DNA of 64,000 nt from assembly GCA_965248685.1 (NCBI GenBank), contig CBDFKC010000004.1, positions 930,001-994,000 of the forward strand. The letters run 5' to 3'. The position numbers and the translations under genes are program-made. Shown piece after piece: positions 42,723-51,470 of the stretch. This DNA is from VYFG01 sp965248685. Lineage in GTDB: Bacteria > Pseudomonadota > Gammaproteobacteria > Arenicellales > Poriferihabitantaceae. The notes under the pieces are model-generated. The model was not told where the DNA came from, searched no databases, and was given only the letters and a program-made list of their open reading frames with translations. The first letter of the stretch is position 1; the number at the start of each line of letters is the position of its first letter.

Positions 42723-45506
42723 TCAAGTCGAATTATTCACTGCGTTAACTAACGCCTTATCGGTAAAAACCTGCAGTCCGAGCTCTGGCTGGTAGCCATG
42801 TATCTCCTTAACGTCCAGCTTTTTCATAAACGCTATGATGGCCGCACTGATAACCTGGCCTGGTACCAGTATGGGAAAGCCTGGTGGATAGGGGATTACA
42901 AAGCTGGCCGACACGATTTCTCGGCCATCGGATATTTCCCTTTCGAGATCGGTTTCAACGATGTCGACGTATTCACAGTTTTCTTCATCGTAGGCAAGAA
43001 AGAATGCCTTGCGTAGATCCCCCTCCTTGGTGTGGGTCGACAATCCTGGGCTGAAAGCTTCATGAAACCAACTGAAATCCGGCAGCGGTGGTAATTCCTG
43101 GGTCAGAGATTTCACTCGTTTTTCAAATAGCTTGCGTTCTGAGCGACCGTATTCCTCTTGTTCTTGTTCCAGATCATTGGCGATCTTGTTTAACACATCA
43201 ATTAGAAAGGCAACCGAGCTTCGGGTGGTTCCGATGTTAGTCATAAACAACACGGTGTTACGTGAGGTCTTGTTAATCTGAATCCCGTGCTTGTCCATCA
43301 AGTGCTGGTTTTTAAATGTATCGCCGTCAATACCAGTTTGTCCGAGATACAAGGTTAACCTGGTGGGATCTACCACAAAATCATCGATTGCCCAGGCCTC
43401 TTCCATATGGTCGTTTGCCCAGCGGGTTTCGCTGTCGAAATAGGCCTCAATTTTTGATGGTCGATATTCTGCAGGTACCAGATCCCGTGCTACCAGAAAG
43501 CGAAAATGGCGTTTTAGTCTCGGGCTCATTGCCACTTGTTCACGAATGGACATCGCCAGTTCAATCTGTTTCTGCACCATTTCATATCCTTCAAGCTCGA
43601 CCTGGCGTCTGCCAAGATCCAGTGAAGCCAGGATCTGATAATTGGGTGAGGTAGAGGTGTGGGTCATAAAGGCTTCGTCAAATGGCTCCGCAACCTTTTG
43701 TTTGAAGTCCTGATCATAGATATGGATCATTGACCCCTGGCGGAGCGCGGTCAGGGACTTATGGGTCGATTGGGTTGCATAGACTCTGACTCTTACCCTG
43801 TCTGGGTCCGGAATAACTGAAGCTGCTAACTTGTTTTCGTCGGTGGGGTCATCGGCAAGCTGTTGTTGTCGTTCTTTATACAGTTGTCGATATTCTTCGC
43901 TGCGATACTTTCTGGCAAGCTTGCGAGCTGTTGCCATGGCGGTGCGCTGTCGATAGGTCGGGGTGAATGCGGCAAATGCAAACCAGGCTTCATCCCATAG
44001 GAATACCAGATCAGGTTTTATCGCGAGACATTCCTCCATCACCCGCTCGACGTTATACACCACGCCGTCAAAGGTGCAATTGGTCAGCAGTAACATCTTT
44101 ACCTGATCAAGTTTGCCGGCTTGCTTGAATGCCAGCAGCCGCTCCTTGATTTCGCTCAAGGGTACCGCACCGTACATGGAGTATTCATGCAACGGGTAAG
44201 AATCGAGATAACTGACATGGGCGCCAGCCAACACCATGCCATAGTGATGAGACTTATGGCAGTCACGATCTATTAACACGATATCTCTTGGCTTGACCAA
44301 CGCCTGAACCACAATCTTATTCGCAGTGGAAGTGCCGTTGGTAACAAAATAGGTATGCCGCGCGCCAAAAGCCCGGGCAGCAAGTTGCTGGGCTTTTTTA
44401 ATCGGTCCGTGGGGTTGCAGCAACGAATCTAGTCCGCCAGAAGTCGCAGAAGTTTCGGCAAGAAATATATTGATCCCGTAAAATTTAACCATATCCTGAA
44501 TCCAATGGGATTTGGTTACGGACTTACCACGAGAAATGGGCATCGCATGGAATACCCCGGTGGGTTTACGGCTGTAGGCTCGAAGCGCATTAAAAAATGG
44601 CGTTTCATAGCGCTCCTGTATTCCTCTCAGTAAATTCAGATGAAGTTCGAGGAAATCGTCCTGCTGGTAAAATATTCGACGAAAGGTTTTGGCGGATCTG
44701 CCAGCGATAGATTCCACTGATTCATCAGTAACCAAATACAAATCCAGCTCCGGGCGAAGTAAAGCCAACAGGTCGCCAAGCAGAGGGCCATGTCCGATAT
44801 CTGGCATATCGGCATATTCGACTTCGTTGATCGGATTCAGATAACGCTGCAGTATTTTAAGATGGTTTTTTGAACGCAGCGGGAACTCGTAGCGAATGAC
44901 GCAGGCCTGGATATTGTAGTTAAACAGAACCGCAATCAATGCATCTTCAAAACTTGGAACTGCGACGATATCGTAGGTAAAATTATCTTCGTCACGACTG
45001 ATCCGTTCTATACCTTGACGCAGGGTCTTGGTTTCAGAGTTCGCATTTTTATCTACGAACAGGACTTCAAAGTAGGGTTTGTAGTTATCATGATCCTGAC
45101 CTTTTCTACCTTTGCGGTTATTGCCCTGGGTAGAATCTTCAATCTCCAGGGACTCGGTTAGATCAACGCTACGTAATCGGTAACTGCCGCTGGATAGCGC
45201 CCGCACAATTTTTTGCACGCATTGTGACAGGGTGGCATAGTCGCGCTTGTCAAAAAGTTTCCAAAGTAGCGCAATGTCATCGTCCGACGGAAAAGCGGTA
45301 TATTCTTCGACGGTTTGCAGAATGGTGAGCAGGCGGCTGGCTTTGTCCCGCAGAGAAACTTCGTCCAGGTTGCTGTGCCTTCTTCCGTTTAGCCTTGTTG
45401 TATGCTCAGCTAGCTTGTGCCACCCGTCAAACCGGAACTGGGTCGGACTGTGGAAGTAGTCAAGGTTGGTTCTGTCCGGGGATGATTCAACTAGGCCATC
45501 TTTCAA
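42723..45506 (-). CDS. Orn/Lys/Arg decarboxylase-family PLP enzyme
   Basis: A 927-residue fold-type I PLP enzyme of the basic amino acid decarboxylase group. In order: an N-terminal region of about 145 residues with low complexity near 125-140, a receiver-like wing domain (about 145-270), the PLP domain with FVTNGTSTANKI (387-398), DEAW (505-508), an extra charged segment of about 60 residues (520-578), and the Schiff-base lysine Lys583 in TQSTHKSLTALRQ, then the C-terminal domain. It is longer than AdiA or SpeF (about 730-755). The product would be a polyamine or diamine such as agmatine, cadaverine or putrescine; the substrate is not predictable. It heads a three-gene operon. Confidence 0.88.
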   Translation of the reverse strand: MKDGLVESSPDRTNLDYFHSPTQFRFDGWHKLAEHTTRLNGRRHSNLDEVSLRDKASRLLTILQTVEEYTAFPSDDDIALLWKLFDKRDYATLSQCVQKIVRALSSGSYRLRSVDLTESLEIEDSTQGNNRKGRKGQDHDNYKPYFEVLFVDKNANSETKTLRQGIERISRDEDNFTYDIVAVPSFEDALIAVLFNYNIQACVIRYEFPLRSKNHLKILQRYLNPINEVEYADMPDIGHGPLLGDLLALLRPELDLYLVTDESVESIAGRSAKTFRRIFYQQDDFLELHLNLLRGIQERYETPFFNALRAYSRKPTGVFHAMPISRGKSVTKSHWIQDMVKFYGINIFLAETSATSGGLDSLLQPHGPIKKAQQLAARAFGARHTYFVTNGTSTANKIVVQALVKPRDIVLIDRDCHKSHHYGMVLAGAHVSYLDSYPLHEYSMYGAVPLSEIKERLLAFKQAGKLDQVKMLLLTNCTFDGVVYNVERVMEECLAIKPDLVFLWDEAWFAFAAFTPTYRQRTAMATARKLARKYRSEEYRQLYKERQQQLADDPTDENKLAASVIPDPDRVRVRVYATQSTHKSLTALRQGSMIHIYDQDFKQKVAEPFDEAFMTHTSTSPNYQILASLDLGRRQVELEGYEMVQKQIELAMSIREQVAMSPRLKRHFRFLVARDLVPAEYRPSKIEAYFDSETRWANDHMEEAWAIDDFVVDPTRLTLYLGQTGIDGDTFKNQHLMDKHGIQINKTSRNTVLFMTNIGTTRSSVAFLIDVLNKIANDLEQEQEEYGRSERKLFEKRVKSLTQELPPLPDFSWFHEAFSPGLSTHTKEGDLRKAFFLAYDEENCEYVDIVETDLEREISDGREIVSASFVIPYPPGFPILVPGQVISAAIIAFMKKLDVKEIHGYQPELGLQVFTDKALVNAVNNST

Positions 45507-45864
45507 AAACGCTTCTCCTCGAATTAATTGTCTACCGCAATTATTTGCATCGCAAACGTACTGCTTTTTTACATCATATATAACACTTTATAAAACAGCA
45601 ACAATTTATCCATTGGCAGACTTTCACTATTGGACCACACTGGTTTTTAAGAACATAGCTTGATAATTCTTGTCGAATGGATAAAATCTAATATTAAAAC
45701 CGCCGGTATGAAGAAGAAACAATCAGTAACTAATTAGATTGGCGTCCGTCATATTATGTACACAATGCTATAATGTCTACAGGTTTGAAAATATTAAAAC
45801 CAAATCATTCTCAATAGAAAATAGTTGTTAAGGAAATAAAACCAGATAAAGATTTATCGGTAGG
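45507..45864. other. Divergent promoter region of the decarboxylase operon and methyltransferase
   Basis: 358 bp, AT-rich and without a gene. The minus-strand decarboxylase promoter must lie here. On the plus strand an extended -10 box (TGCTATAAT, 45766-45774) precedes the methyltransferase start by about 90 bp. No strong dyad symmetry was found. Confidence 0.5.
45766..45774 (+). promoter_or_regulatory. Extended -10 promoter element of the methyltransferase gene
   Basis: TGCTATAAT is a perfect extended -10 element (TGnTATAAT). No convincing -35 hexamer stands at the usual distance, as is common for extended -10 promoters. Confidence 0.5.
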
Positions 45865-46611
45865 ATGAACGCGAAAACCGTCACAAATTTTATTAATGCG
45901 CCGGACATTGAGTCTTCGACCTCGGATTATGCGACCAGATTTAGCTCAAAAGTCGGTCGATGGTTAATAAGTTACCAAGTAGAAGCAACGCGCCAGGCTT
46001 TCGTTGAACGTTGGCCGGATCAAAACGGTTTGAATGTGTTGGATATCGGCGGTGGCCATGGACAGAATATCGACCTAATCCATGATTTAGGGCACCAGCA
46101 TACTATAGTAGGTAGCGATTTAAGTTGCGCCGAGCTAATTAAGGATGAAATCGAGTCGGGTAAAACAAAATTTGATGTCGCTCCCCTTATGGAATTGCCC
46201 TATGAGGACAATAGCTTCGACGTGGTAATATGTTATCGGATCCTGTCCCACATGCAATCCTGGCAAGTGCTAATTGGTGAAATGACCCGGGTTGCCAAGG
46301 ACTTTGTACTGGTCGATTACCCGAGCAAGCATAGTGTTAATTTCGCTTCAGAATTACTGTTTACGCTTAAAAAAAAGATTGAGAAAAATACCCGGCCCTT
46401 CAATTGTTTCGATGACCATTTGATTGACGATGAATTTTCGATCAACGGTTATATCAGAACCTTTCAATATCGGCAGTTTCTTATACCGATGGCGCTTTAC
46501 AGGTTGCTTGGAAATGTGAGTATTTCGAGCAAGATGGCCCAAACTATTCGTAAAACCGGATTAACCGACCGATTTGGCTCGCCGGTTATATCTGGCTTTT
46601 CGGTGGGCTAA
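45865..46611 (+). CDS. Class I SAM-dependent methyltransferase
   Basis: A 248-residue methyltransferase. The SAM-binding motif I is VLDIGGGHGQN (58-68), followed by an acidic motif II position (VGSDLS), and a motif near FDVVICYRILSH typical of the Methyltransf_11 group. The C-terminal part is hydrophobic and basic and may bind substrate or membrane. No cysteine triad of arsenite methyltransferase (ArsM) is seen. Its substrate is unknown; it is divergent from the decarboxylase operon and convergent with arsS, so involvement in either pathway is only a possibility. Confidence 0.88.
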   Translation: MNAKTVTNFINAPDIESSTSDYATRFSSKVGRWLISYQVEATRQAFVERWPDQNGLNVLDIGGGHGQNIDLIHDLGHQHTIVGSDLSCAELIKDEIESGKTKFDVAPLMELPYEDNSFDVVICYRILSHMQSWQVLIGEMTRVAKDFVLVDYPSKHSVNFASELLFTLKKKIEKNTRPFNCFDDHLIDDEFSINGYIRTFQYRQFLIPMALYRLLGNVSISSKMAQTIRKTGLTDRFGSPVISGFSVG

Positions 46612-46623
46612 GTTCACCAGCGG

Positions 46624-47592
46624 TCAGGTTAAAGCACCGCCGCAGCTGCTGCCGGCGCCGGCGGTGCAGCCAAAGCAATGTTTACCGATTGCCACCGTGG
46701 CGCCATTCATATCTGCTGGGACAATATCCCATAGCTGGCGCCTGGTTTGATTGCCGAGAGGAAGCTTTAACATTTGGTTGAAGTCACAATCAAATACATA
46801 ACCTTGCCAGTCCACGCTTAACAAATGGCGGCACATTAGTGGCGCAATAGTCTGGGGGTTGAAATTTTCTGCCAGCAATTGGATGTAGCTTTCGAGTTGA
46901 TTGGTGCGCTTAAGAAAATGTTCGAACCGATTAATGGGTAAGTTGGTTATGGTCAGCAGGCTGTTAAATTCAATCGAAAAATCTTCCCGTAGATTGGTTT
47001 TATACTGCTGTTCGAGAGATTGCTGAGGTGGTGGCAAAACTGGTCCGATGGGGTTGTAGACCAGATCGATAACTCTATCCGAGTCGCGTCCATAACCCCA
47101 TTTATTAAGCAACTGAAGTCCATCGATGCTCTTGGCAAATACGCCTTTGCCGCGTTGTTGATCGACATTCTCCCGAGAATAACAAGGAAGAGAGCAGACC
47201 AATCTTACCTTGCGTTCAGCATACCACTGGGCTAAATCCTGTTGCTTAGGTTCAAATAGAACAGTAATATTGCAACGTGACGTGATGCGTATTCCCAGTG
47301 TAATTAACCGATCAACGAACTGCCGAAAATGAGGTATCAGTTCAGGTGCGCCACCGGTTAAATCAACTGCTTTAATATTATTCTGCGCGGCCCATTCAAT
47401 TATTTTCTCCATGGTTTCCCAGGTCATCATCTCGGTACGCTTGGGTCCTGCTTCCACGTGACAATGTTCACAGGCCTGATTGCACAGGTAGCCAAGATTT
47501 ATCTGGAGTTCAGACAAATTAGCCCGGGTTAATGGAAATGAGTCGTGTCGCAACAGGGACTGTTTGAAGTCGTGGTGAACGCGTGTATCCAT
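46624..47592 (-). CDS. arsS: Radical SAM protein, ArsS-like
   Basis: A 322-residue radical SAM enzyme resembling arsenosugar biosynthesis protein ArsS. The 4Fe-4S cluster binds Cys37, Cys41 and Cys44 (YLCNQACEHCHV), and the C-terminal part has a second Cys-rich block (CRHLLSVDWQGYVFDCDFN, then HCFGCTAGAGSSCGGAL), the usual mark of this subfamily. ArsS is thought to act with arsenite methyltransferase ArsM to make arsenosugars; no arsM or other ars gene is present, so function here is uncertain and a selenosugar-type or other radical transfer role is possible. Confidence 0.85.
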   Translation of the reverse strand: MDTRVHHDFKQSLLRHDSFPLTRANLSELQINLGYLCNQACEHCHVEAGPKRTEMMTWETMEKIIEWAAQNNIKAVDLTGGAPELIPHFRQFVDRLITLGIRITSRCNITVLFEPKQQDLAQWYAERKVRLVCSLPCYSRENVDQQRGKGVFAKSIDGLQLLNKWGYGRDSDRVIDLVYNPIGPVLPPPQQSLEQQYKTNLREDFSIEFNSLLTITNLPINRFEHFLKRTNQLESYIQLLAENFNPQTIAPLMCRHLLSVDWQGYVFDCDFNQMLKLPLGNQTRRQLWDIVPADMNGATVAIGKHCFGCTAGAGSSCGGALT

Positions 47593-47671
47593 GAACGGTT
47601 AGTTATTAATAGGTTTGAAAGTAGGGGGGTATGGAAATTATTATCTTAGCCCGAAGTTTATACCCCTTGGA

Positions 47672-47700
47672 GTGGAAATGAACATGATAGTTCACCCCAC
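47672..47700 (-). repeat. Imperfect stem-loop downstream of nth
   Basis: GTGGAAATGAAC and GTTCACCCCAC form an imperfect stem (bulged) around a 6-nt loop, 25 bp after the nth stop. There is no U-run. It may end or stabilise the rsxB-nth transcript. The remaining spacer to arsS holds a separate spaced repeat (GGGGTAT/ATACCCC, about 47625-47666) in the arsS promoter region. Confidence 0.35.
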
Positions 47701-47724
47701 AATTCAGTGCGGTTGAAGTTAGGG

Positions 47725-48399
47725 TCACGTTTTTCTTTTGCCAGCTTTGCTCGATTTATGCGGCTCGGTTTGGACTTTGAATGCAGAAGGACAAAGATCG
47801 TTTATCAGGCATTCATCGCATTTGGGCTTGCGCGCGATACAGGTGTAACGCCCGAGCAGTATCAACCAGTGATGGGCATGACGTTGATACTTTTTGGGAA
47901 TTGCCTTAAGCAATCCCTGTTCGACTACGACTACGTTTTTGCCGGAGGCAATACCGGTTCGGTTGGAGACCCGGAATATATGTGTATCAACCGCAATTGT
48001 AGAATGACCGAATGCGGTATTCAGTATTACATTGGCAGTTTTCCTGCCGACACCAGGTAGGGACTCCAGCGCCTCCCGGTCTTCGGGAATCCTGCCACCG
48101 TGCAGGTCAACCAGCATCTGACAGGTCTTGATTACATTTTCCGCTTTGGTGTTAAACAATCCGATTGTTTTGATATAGCCTTTCAGCTTGTCGACCCCAA
48201 GATTACGAATTGTTTCTGGCGAGTTTGCCACTGGAAACAGTTTGGATGTCGCGAGGTTTACCGAAATGTCGGTTGCCTGGGCGGACAGAATTACCGAAAT
48301 CAACAATTCAAAAGGTGACTGATACTCGAGTTCGGTTGTTGGCTCAGGTTGTTGTCGCTTCAGCCGCGAAAACACCGTCTCAATTTGCTTCGGAGTCAT
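47725..48399 (-). CDS. nth: Endonuclease III
   Basis: DNA glycosylase/AP lyase of base-excision repair acting on oxidised pyrimidines. At 224 residues it has the helix-hairpin-helix motif LPGVGRKTANV with catalytic Lys120, the aspartate Asp138 (AVDTH), and the 4Fe-4S ligands Cys187, Cys194, Cys197 and Cys203, all at the E. coli positions. The start codon overlaps the stop of the rsxB-like gene by 4 bp (ATGA), so the pair is translationally coupled, as in several gammaproteobacteria. Confidence 0.98.
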   Translation of the reverse strand: MTPKQIETVFSRLKRQQPEPTTELEYQSPFELLISVILSAQATDISVNLATSKLFPVANSPETIRNLGVDKLKGYIKTIGLFNTKAENVIKTCQMLVDLHGGRIPEDREALESLPGVGRKTANVILNTAFGHSTIAVDTHIFRVSNRTGIASGKNVVVVEQGLLKAIPKKYQRHAHHWLILLGRYTCIARKPKCDECLINDLCPSAFKVQTEPHKSSKAGKRKT

Positions 48400-49034
48400 T
48401 GGCCGGCGGGCGCACCATTCCCGGCCCGTTTTCGCGCAAGTACTGCCTGAATTTCCCGTCTAAGCGATGAACGTTTCTTTTCGAGTCTGTAGGCGCGTCG
48501 TTCCGCTTCTCTACGGGACAGACGGATCAGTTTCTGTTCTGTTCGTCGCCTGGCTTTGTCAACCTGGGGTTGGCTGAAAGCCGGAAACCGACTCTTGGCT
48601 TGATTCGGGTCGGGGGGCGGTGGCGGAATCAGATCAATACAATCTGTAGGGCATACCGGCAAACATAACTTACATCCGGTGCATTCATTCGCGATCACGG
48701 TATGCATCATTTTGCCTGCACCAAGTATACAGTCAACCGGGCAGGCCTTGATACAAAGCTTGCAGCCGATGCAGGCTGCCTCGTTGATAATCGCAAGCAA
48801 CCGGGGTTCCTCGATGCCGTTTGCCGGGTTTAATGGCGACGCAGGTTTTTGCAACATCTGGGAAAGGGCATTTATAGCAATGCTGCCACCAGGAGGGCAC
48901 TGGTTTATCTCAGCTTCTCCATTTGCGATTGCCTCAGCATAGTCCCGGCAACGCGGGAAATCGCATTGGGTACATTGAGTTTGTGGCAGCAATTGATCAA
49001 TTCGTTCGATCGAAGCTCCAGTCTCATGATGCAT
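48396..49034 (-). CDS. rsxB: RsxB/RnfB-like ferredoxin, soluble form
   Basis: A 212-residue iron-sulfur protein. The N-terminal Fe-S domain (CTQCDFPRC, then NQCPPGG) and two ferredoxin clusters (CIGCKLCIKACPVDC about 92-106 and CTGCKLCLPVCPTDC about 122-136) match RsxB/RnfB of the ion-pumping NADH:ferredoxin complex. The membrane helix that normally starts the protein is missing, and the C-terminus carries a long, Arg/Lys-rich tail (about 150-212). The other Rsx/Rnf subunits are not next to it; such stand-alone forms occur beside nth in some relatives. A role in supplying electrons is inferred. Confidence 0.85.
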   Translation of the reverse strand: MHHETGASIERIDQLLPQTQCTQCDFPRCRDYAEAIANGEAEINQCPPGGSIAINALSQMLQKPASPLNPANGIEEPRLLAIINEAACIGCKLCIKACPVDCILGAGKMMHTVIANECTGCKLCLPVCPTDCIDLIPPPPPDPNQAKSRFPAFSQPQVDKARRRTEQKLIRLSRREAERRAYRLEKKRSSLRREIQAVLARKRAGNGAPAGQ

Positions 49035-49055
49035 AGTAGATCACGGTGTTATTGG

Positions 49056-49080
49056 AGTGTAATACACTAGTGTAGTGTAT
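49056..49080. promoter_or_regulatory. Overlapping inverted repeats in the rsxB/SPL divergent promoter
   Basis: AGTGTAATACACT (49056-49068) and ATACACTAGTGTAGTGTAT (49062-49080) are overlapping inverted repeats that contain the palindrome ACACTAGTGT. They sit 22-46 bp upstream of the rsxB-like start and 82-106 bp upstream of the SPL-like start. A dimeric repressor site is likely; its protein is unknown. Confidence 0.45.
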
Positions 49081-49161
49081 AAAACCGGTGGTTCACAGCC
49101 ATCCACGGTCCCGCATTGATATAATCGCGGCGACAAACCAACTGTAGAATCTGTTCTCTCA

Positions 49162-50439
49162 ATGCAAGCCGCTGATTATCAGGAAAAATTTGATCGAATT
49201 GCTCGCCAGACCAACTTTGCTCTGCTGAACGAGGATGACCAACTGTTCCTGCGTGGTCAGGCCAACGCTTACCGGTTCACCTTGCAGGAATTACAGTTGG
49301 TTAGCAGTATGGCACTCGATCGACTCCGTTGGAAGGAGGATTCCATTGCTATGATTTGGCCCCTGGGGAAAGTTGCCGGCGGAAAAGCGTCGTCCAAGAA
49401 GTCGGTGTTGGCTGAACTTGCACAGCAACATGAAGTGATAAAAAACAACACAAAAGACTATTCCAGAATCAACTTGGAGGACAAACCCCGCACCGTTAAG
49501 CCACAACTGGTTGCGACGGTTAAACCGAGGCTCGGTCTAGGCCGCTGTCCGGTTGCGTCCGAGAAAACGCGCTGCTGCAACCTGATGACTTTGGATGCAG
49601 TAGAAAAATGTGGATTCGATTGTTCCTATTGCAGTATCCAGTCGTTTTACCACGGCGATAAAGTGGTTTTTGATGCGAATTTTGTCGAAAAGCTCAAGAA
49701 TCTGAAGCTCGATCCGAATCAGACTTACCACATTGGTACTGGTCAATCCTCCGACTCACTGATGTGGGGAAACCATCAGGGAGTGCTGGAGGCCCTGACT
49801 GAATTTGCCCGGGAAAATCCCAATGTGATTCTCGAATTAAAAACCAAGTCAAAAAATATTGGTTGGCTATTAGACAACGATTACCCGGAAAACATAATCT
49901 GCACGTGGTCATTGAATCCGAAGACCATCATCGATCATGAGGAACACCTCACAGCCAGCCTGGATCAACGGATTGCCGCCGCTAAAAAGATTGCGGATAA
50001 AGGTCGACTGGTAGGGTTTCATTTTCATCCCATCGTCAGTTATCAGGACTGGCAAGAACAATATCGCCAGATCGGCGAAACTCTGGTAACAACGTTTTCA
50101 CCGAGCCAGGTGGCTTTGGTTTCTATGGGGACATTAACTTTTACCAAGTCTGTGATGAAGACTATTCGCAAGCGACCATTTACCAGTAAGATTTTGCAAA
50201 TGCCCATGGAAGAGATTGCGGGGAAATTTTCTTATCCACTTGATCTTAAGATCGCGTTGTTCCGGGAAGTTTATTCTGCTCTTGGTGATTGGCATGATCA
50301 GGTATTTTTCTACCTTTGTATGGAAGCCCAGAGCATCTGGCAACCGGTATTTGGATTCGAGTATGAAACCAATATCGAGCTGGAAACAGCGATGAAATTG
50401 GCCTATTTTTCCAAAATTGACGGATTATCTCGGGGATAA
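49162..50439 (+). CDS. SPL-family radical SAM protein
   Basis: A 425-residue radical SAM protein of the spore photoproduct lyase-like family. The cluster cysteines Cys150, Cys154 and Cys157 lie in EKCGFDCSYCSIQ, and further conserved blocks are YHIGTGQSSDSLMWG and LVGFHFHPIVSYQ. True SPL repairs thymine spore photoproduct in Firmicutes; gammaproteobacteria do not sporulate, so this protein must act on another substrate, possibly DNA or nucleic-acid damage. Its 3' end overlaps the convergent fbpC gene by 37 bp. The N-terminal 125 residues form a separate basic region. Confidence 0.87.
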   Translation: MQAADYQEKFDRIARQTNFALLNEDDQLFLRGQANAYRFTLQELQLVSSMALDRLRWKEDSIAMIWPLGKVAGGKASSKKSVLAELAQQHEVIKNNTKDYSRINLEDKPRTVKPQLVATVKPRLGLGRCPVASEKTRCCNLMTLDAVEKCGFDCSYCSIQSFYHGDKVVFDANFVEKLKNLKLDPNQTYHIGTGQSSDSLMWGNHQGVLEALTEFARENPNVILELKTKSKNIGWLLDNDYPENIICTWSLNPKTIIDHEEHLTASLDQRIAAAKKIADKGRLVGFHFHPIVSYQDWQEQYRQIGETLVTTFSPSQVALVSMGTLTFTKSVMKTIRKRPFTSKILQMPMEEIAGKFSYPLDLKIALFREVYSALGDWHDQVFFYLCMEAQSIWQPVFGFEYETNIELETAMKLAYFSKIDGLSRG

Positions 50440-51470
50440 ATGACCAGGTGGTCGATGTCCATCGTAATCCCAAGGTTTTCCCCAATGGCGTGATTATGAT
50501 GAGAGGGAACCAGGGACAGAATTTTGCTGCCGCTCGGCAGCGCCAGGGTATATAGATAACTTTCTCCGCGAAAAGTCCGCTTCAAGATTTTAGCGGTGCG
50601 GGGACTATCGTCATCATGGACAACATCATCTGGTCGTACCAGAATATTTACCGGTGACCCTATCGGCAGTTCGATGGGAGTATCCCCGGCATGAATACCC
50701 AGTTCGGTTTTTACTTCAGTGGTGCTAGCAATGGTGCCTTCGAGGAATACCCCGTCGCCTACGAAGTTTGCGACGAATATGGATGCGGGTTCGTGGTACA
50801 GATTATAGGGTTGATCCCATTGTTCAATACGACCTTCACGCATGACCCCAACTTTATCTCCGAAGGTAAAGGCATCCTGCTGATCGTGAGTTACCATGAC
50901 GCATGTTGTGCCAATTTCTTTAAGTAGTTCACGCACTTCCTGACCAAGACGCTCACGGAGGTCAAGGTCAAGGTTGGAAAATGGTTCATCCATCAGCAAA
51001 AGCCCCGGACTCGGTGCCAGTGCCCGGGCCAGCGCCACGCGTTGCTGTTGTCCGCCTGATAACTCGTGAGGGTATTTCCCGGCCTGGTTTGATAAGCCGA
51101 CTCGATCCAGCATTTCGTCAACGATCCTGCTGGACTCGCTGGTGCTGCGTTTAAATAGTCCTGCAGCAACATTATTGGCAACCGTCAGGTGGGGGAACAG
51201 GGCGTGATCCTGAAACACCATGCTCATATTTCGCTGCTCGGGCGGCACGATATATGAGGGCGAAGATATACAACGTTGATCCAGATAAATGCTGCCCTCG
51301 GTTAATTTTTGAAACCCGGCAATTGCCCTGAGAACGGTGGTTTTACCACAACCACTCGGTCCAAGCAGGCAGACGAGTTCACCGGATTCGACCTCGAAAG
51401 AAGAAGAATTTACCGCGGATTCATTTTCGTATCGGCAACTGATCCGATCAACTTTTAACGGGGCCGACAT
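50403..51470 (-). CDS. fbpC: Ferric iron ABC transporter ATP-binding protein
   Basis: A 355-residue ABC ATPase: Walker A GPSGCGKT (about 36-43), signature LSGGQQQRVALARAL, Walker B LLLMDEPFSNLD, H-loop VTHDQQDAFTF, and a C-terminal regulatory domain. It is the third gene of a three-gene ferric importer (fbpA-fbpB-fbpC) and overlaps fbpB by 23 bp. The neighbours give the iron assignment, since ATPases of this group also serve spermidine, thiamine and sulfate. Confidence 0.92.
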   Translation of the reverse strand: MSAPLKVDRISCRYENESAVNSSSFEVESGELVCLLGPSGCGKTTVLRAIAGFQKLTEGSIYLDQRCISSPSYIVPPEQRNMSMVFQDHALFPHLTVANNVAAGLFKRSTSESSRIVDEMLDRVGLSNQAGKYPHELSGGQQQRVALARALAPSPGLLLMDEPFSNLDLDLRERLGQEVRELLKEIGTTCVMVTHDQQDAFTFGDKVGVMREGRIEQWDQPYNLYHEPASIFVANFVGDGVFLEGTIASTTEVKTELGIHAGDTPIELPIGSPVNILVRPDDVVHDDDSPRTAKILKRTFRGESYLYTLALPSGSKILSLVPSHHNHAIGENLGITMDIDHLVIYPRDNPSILEK

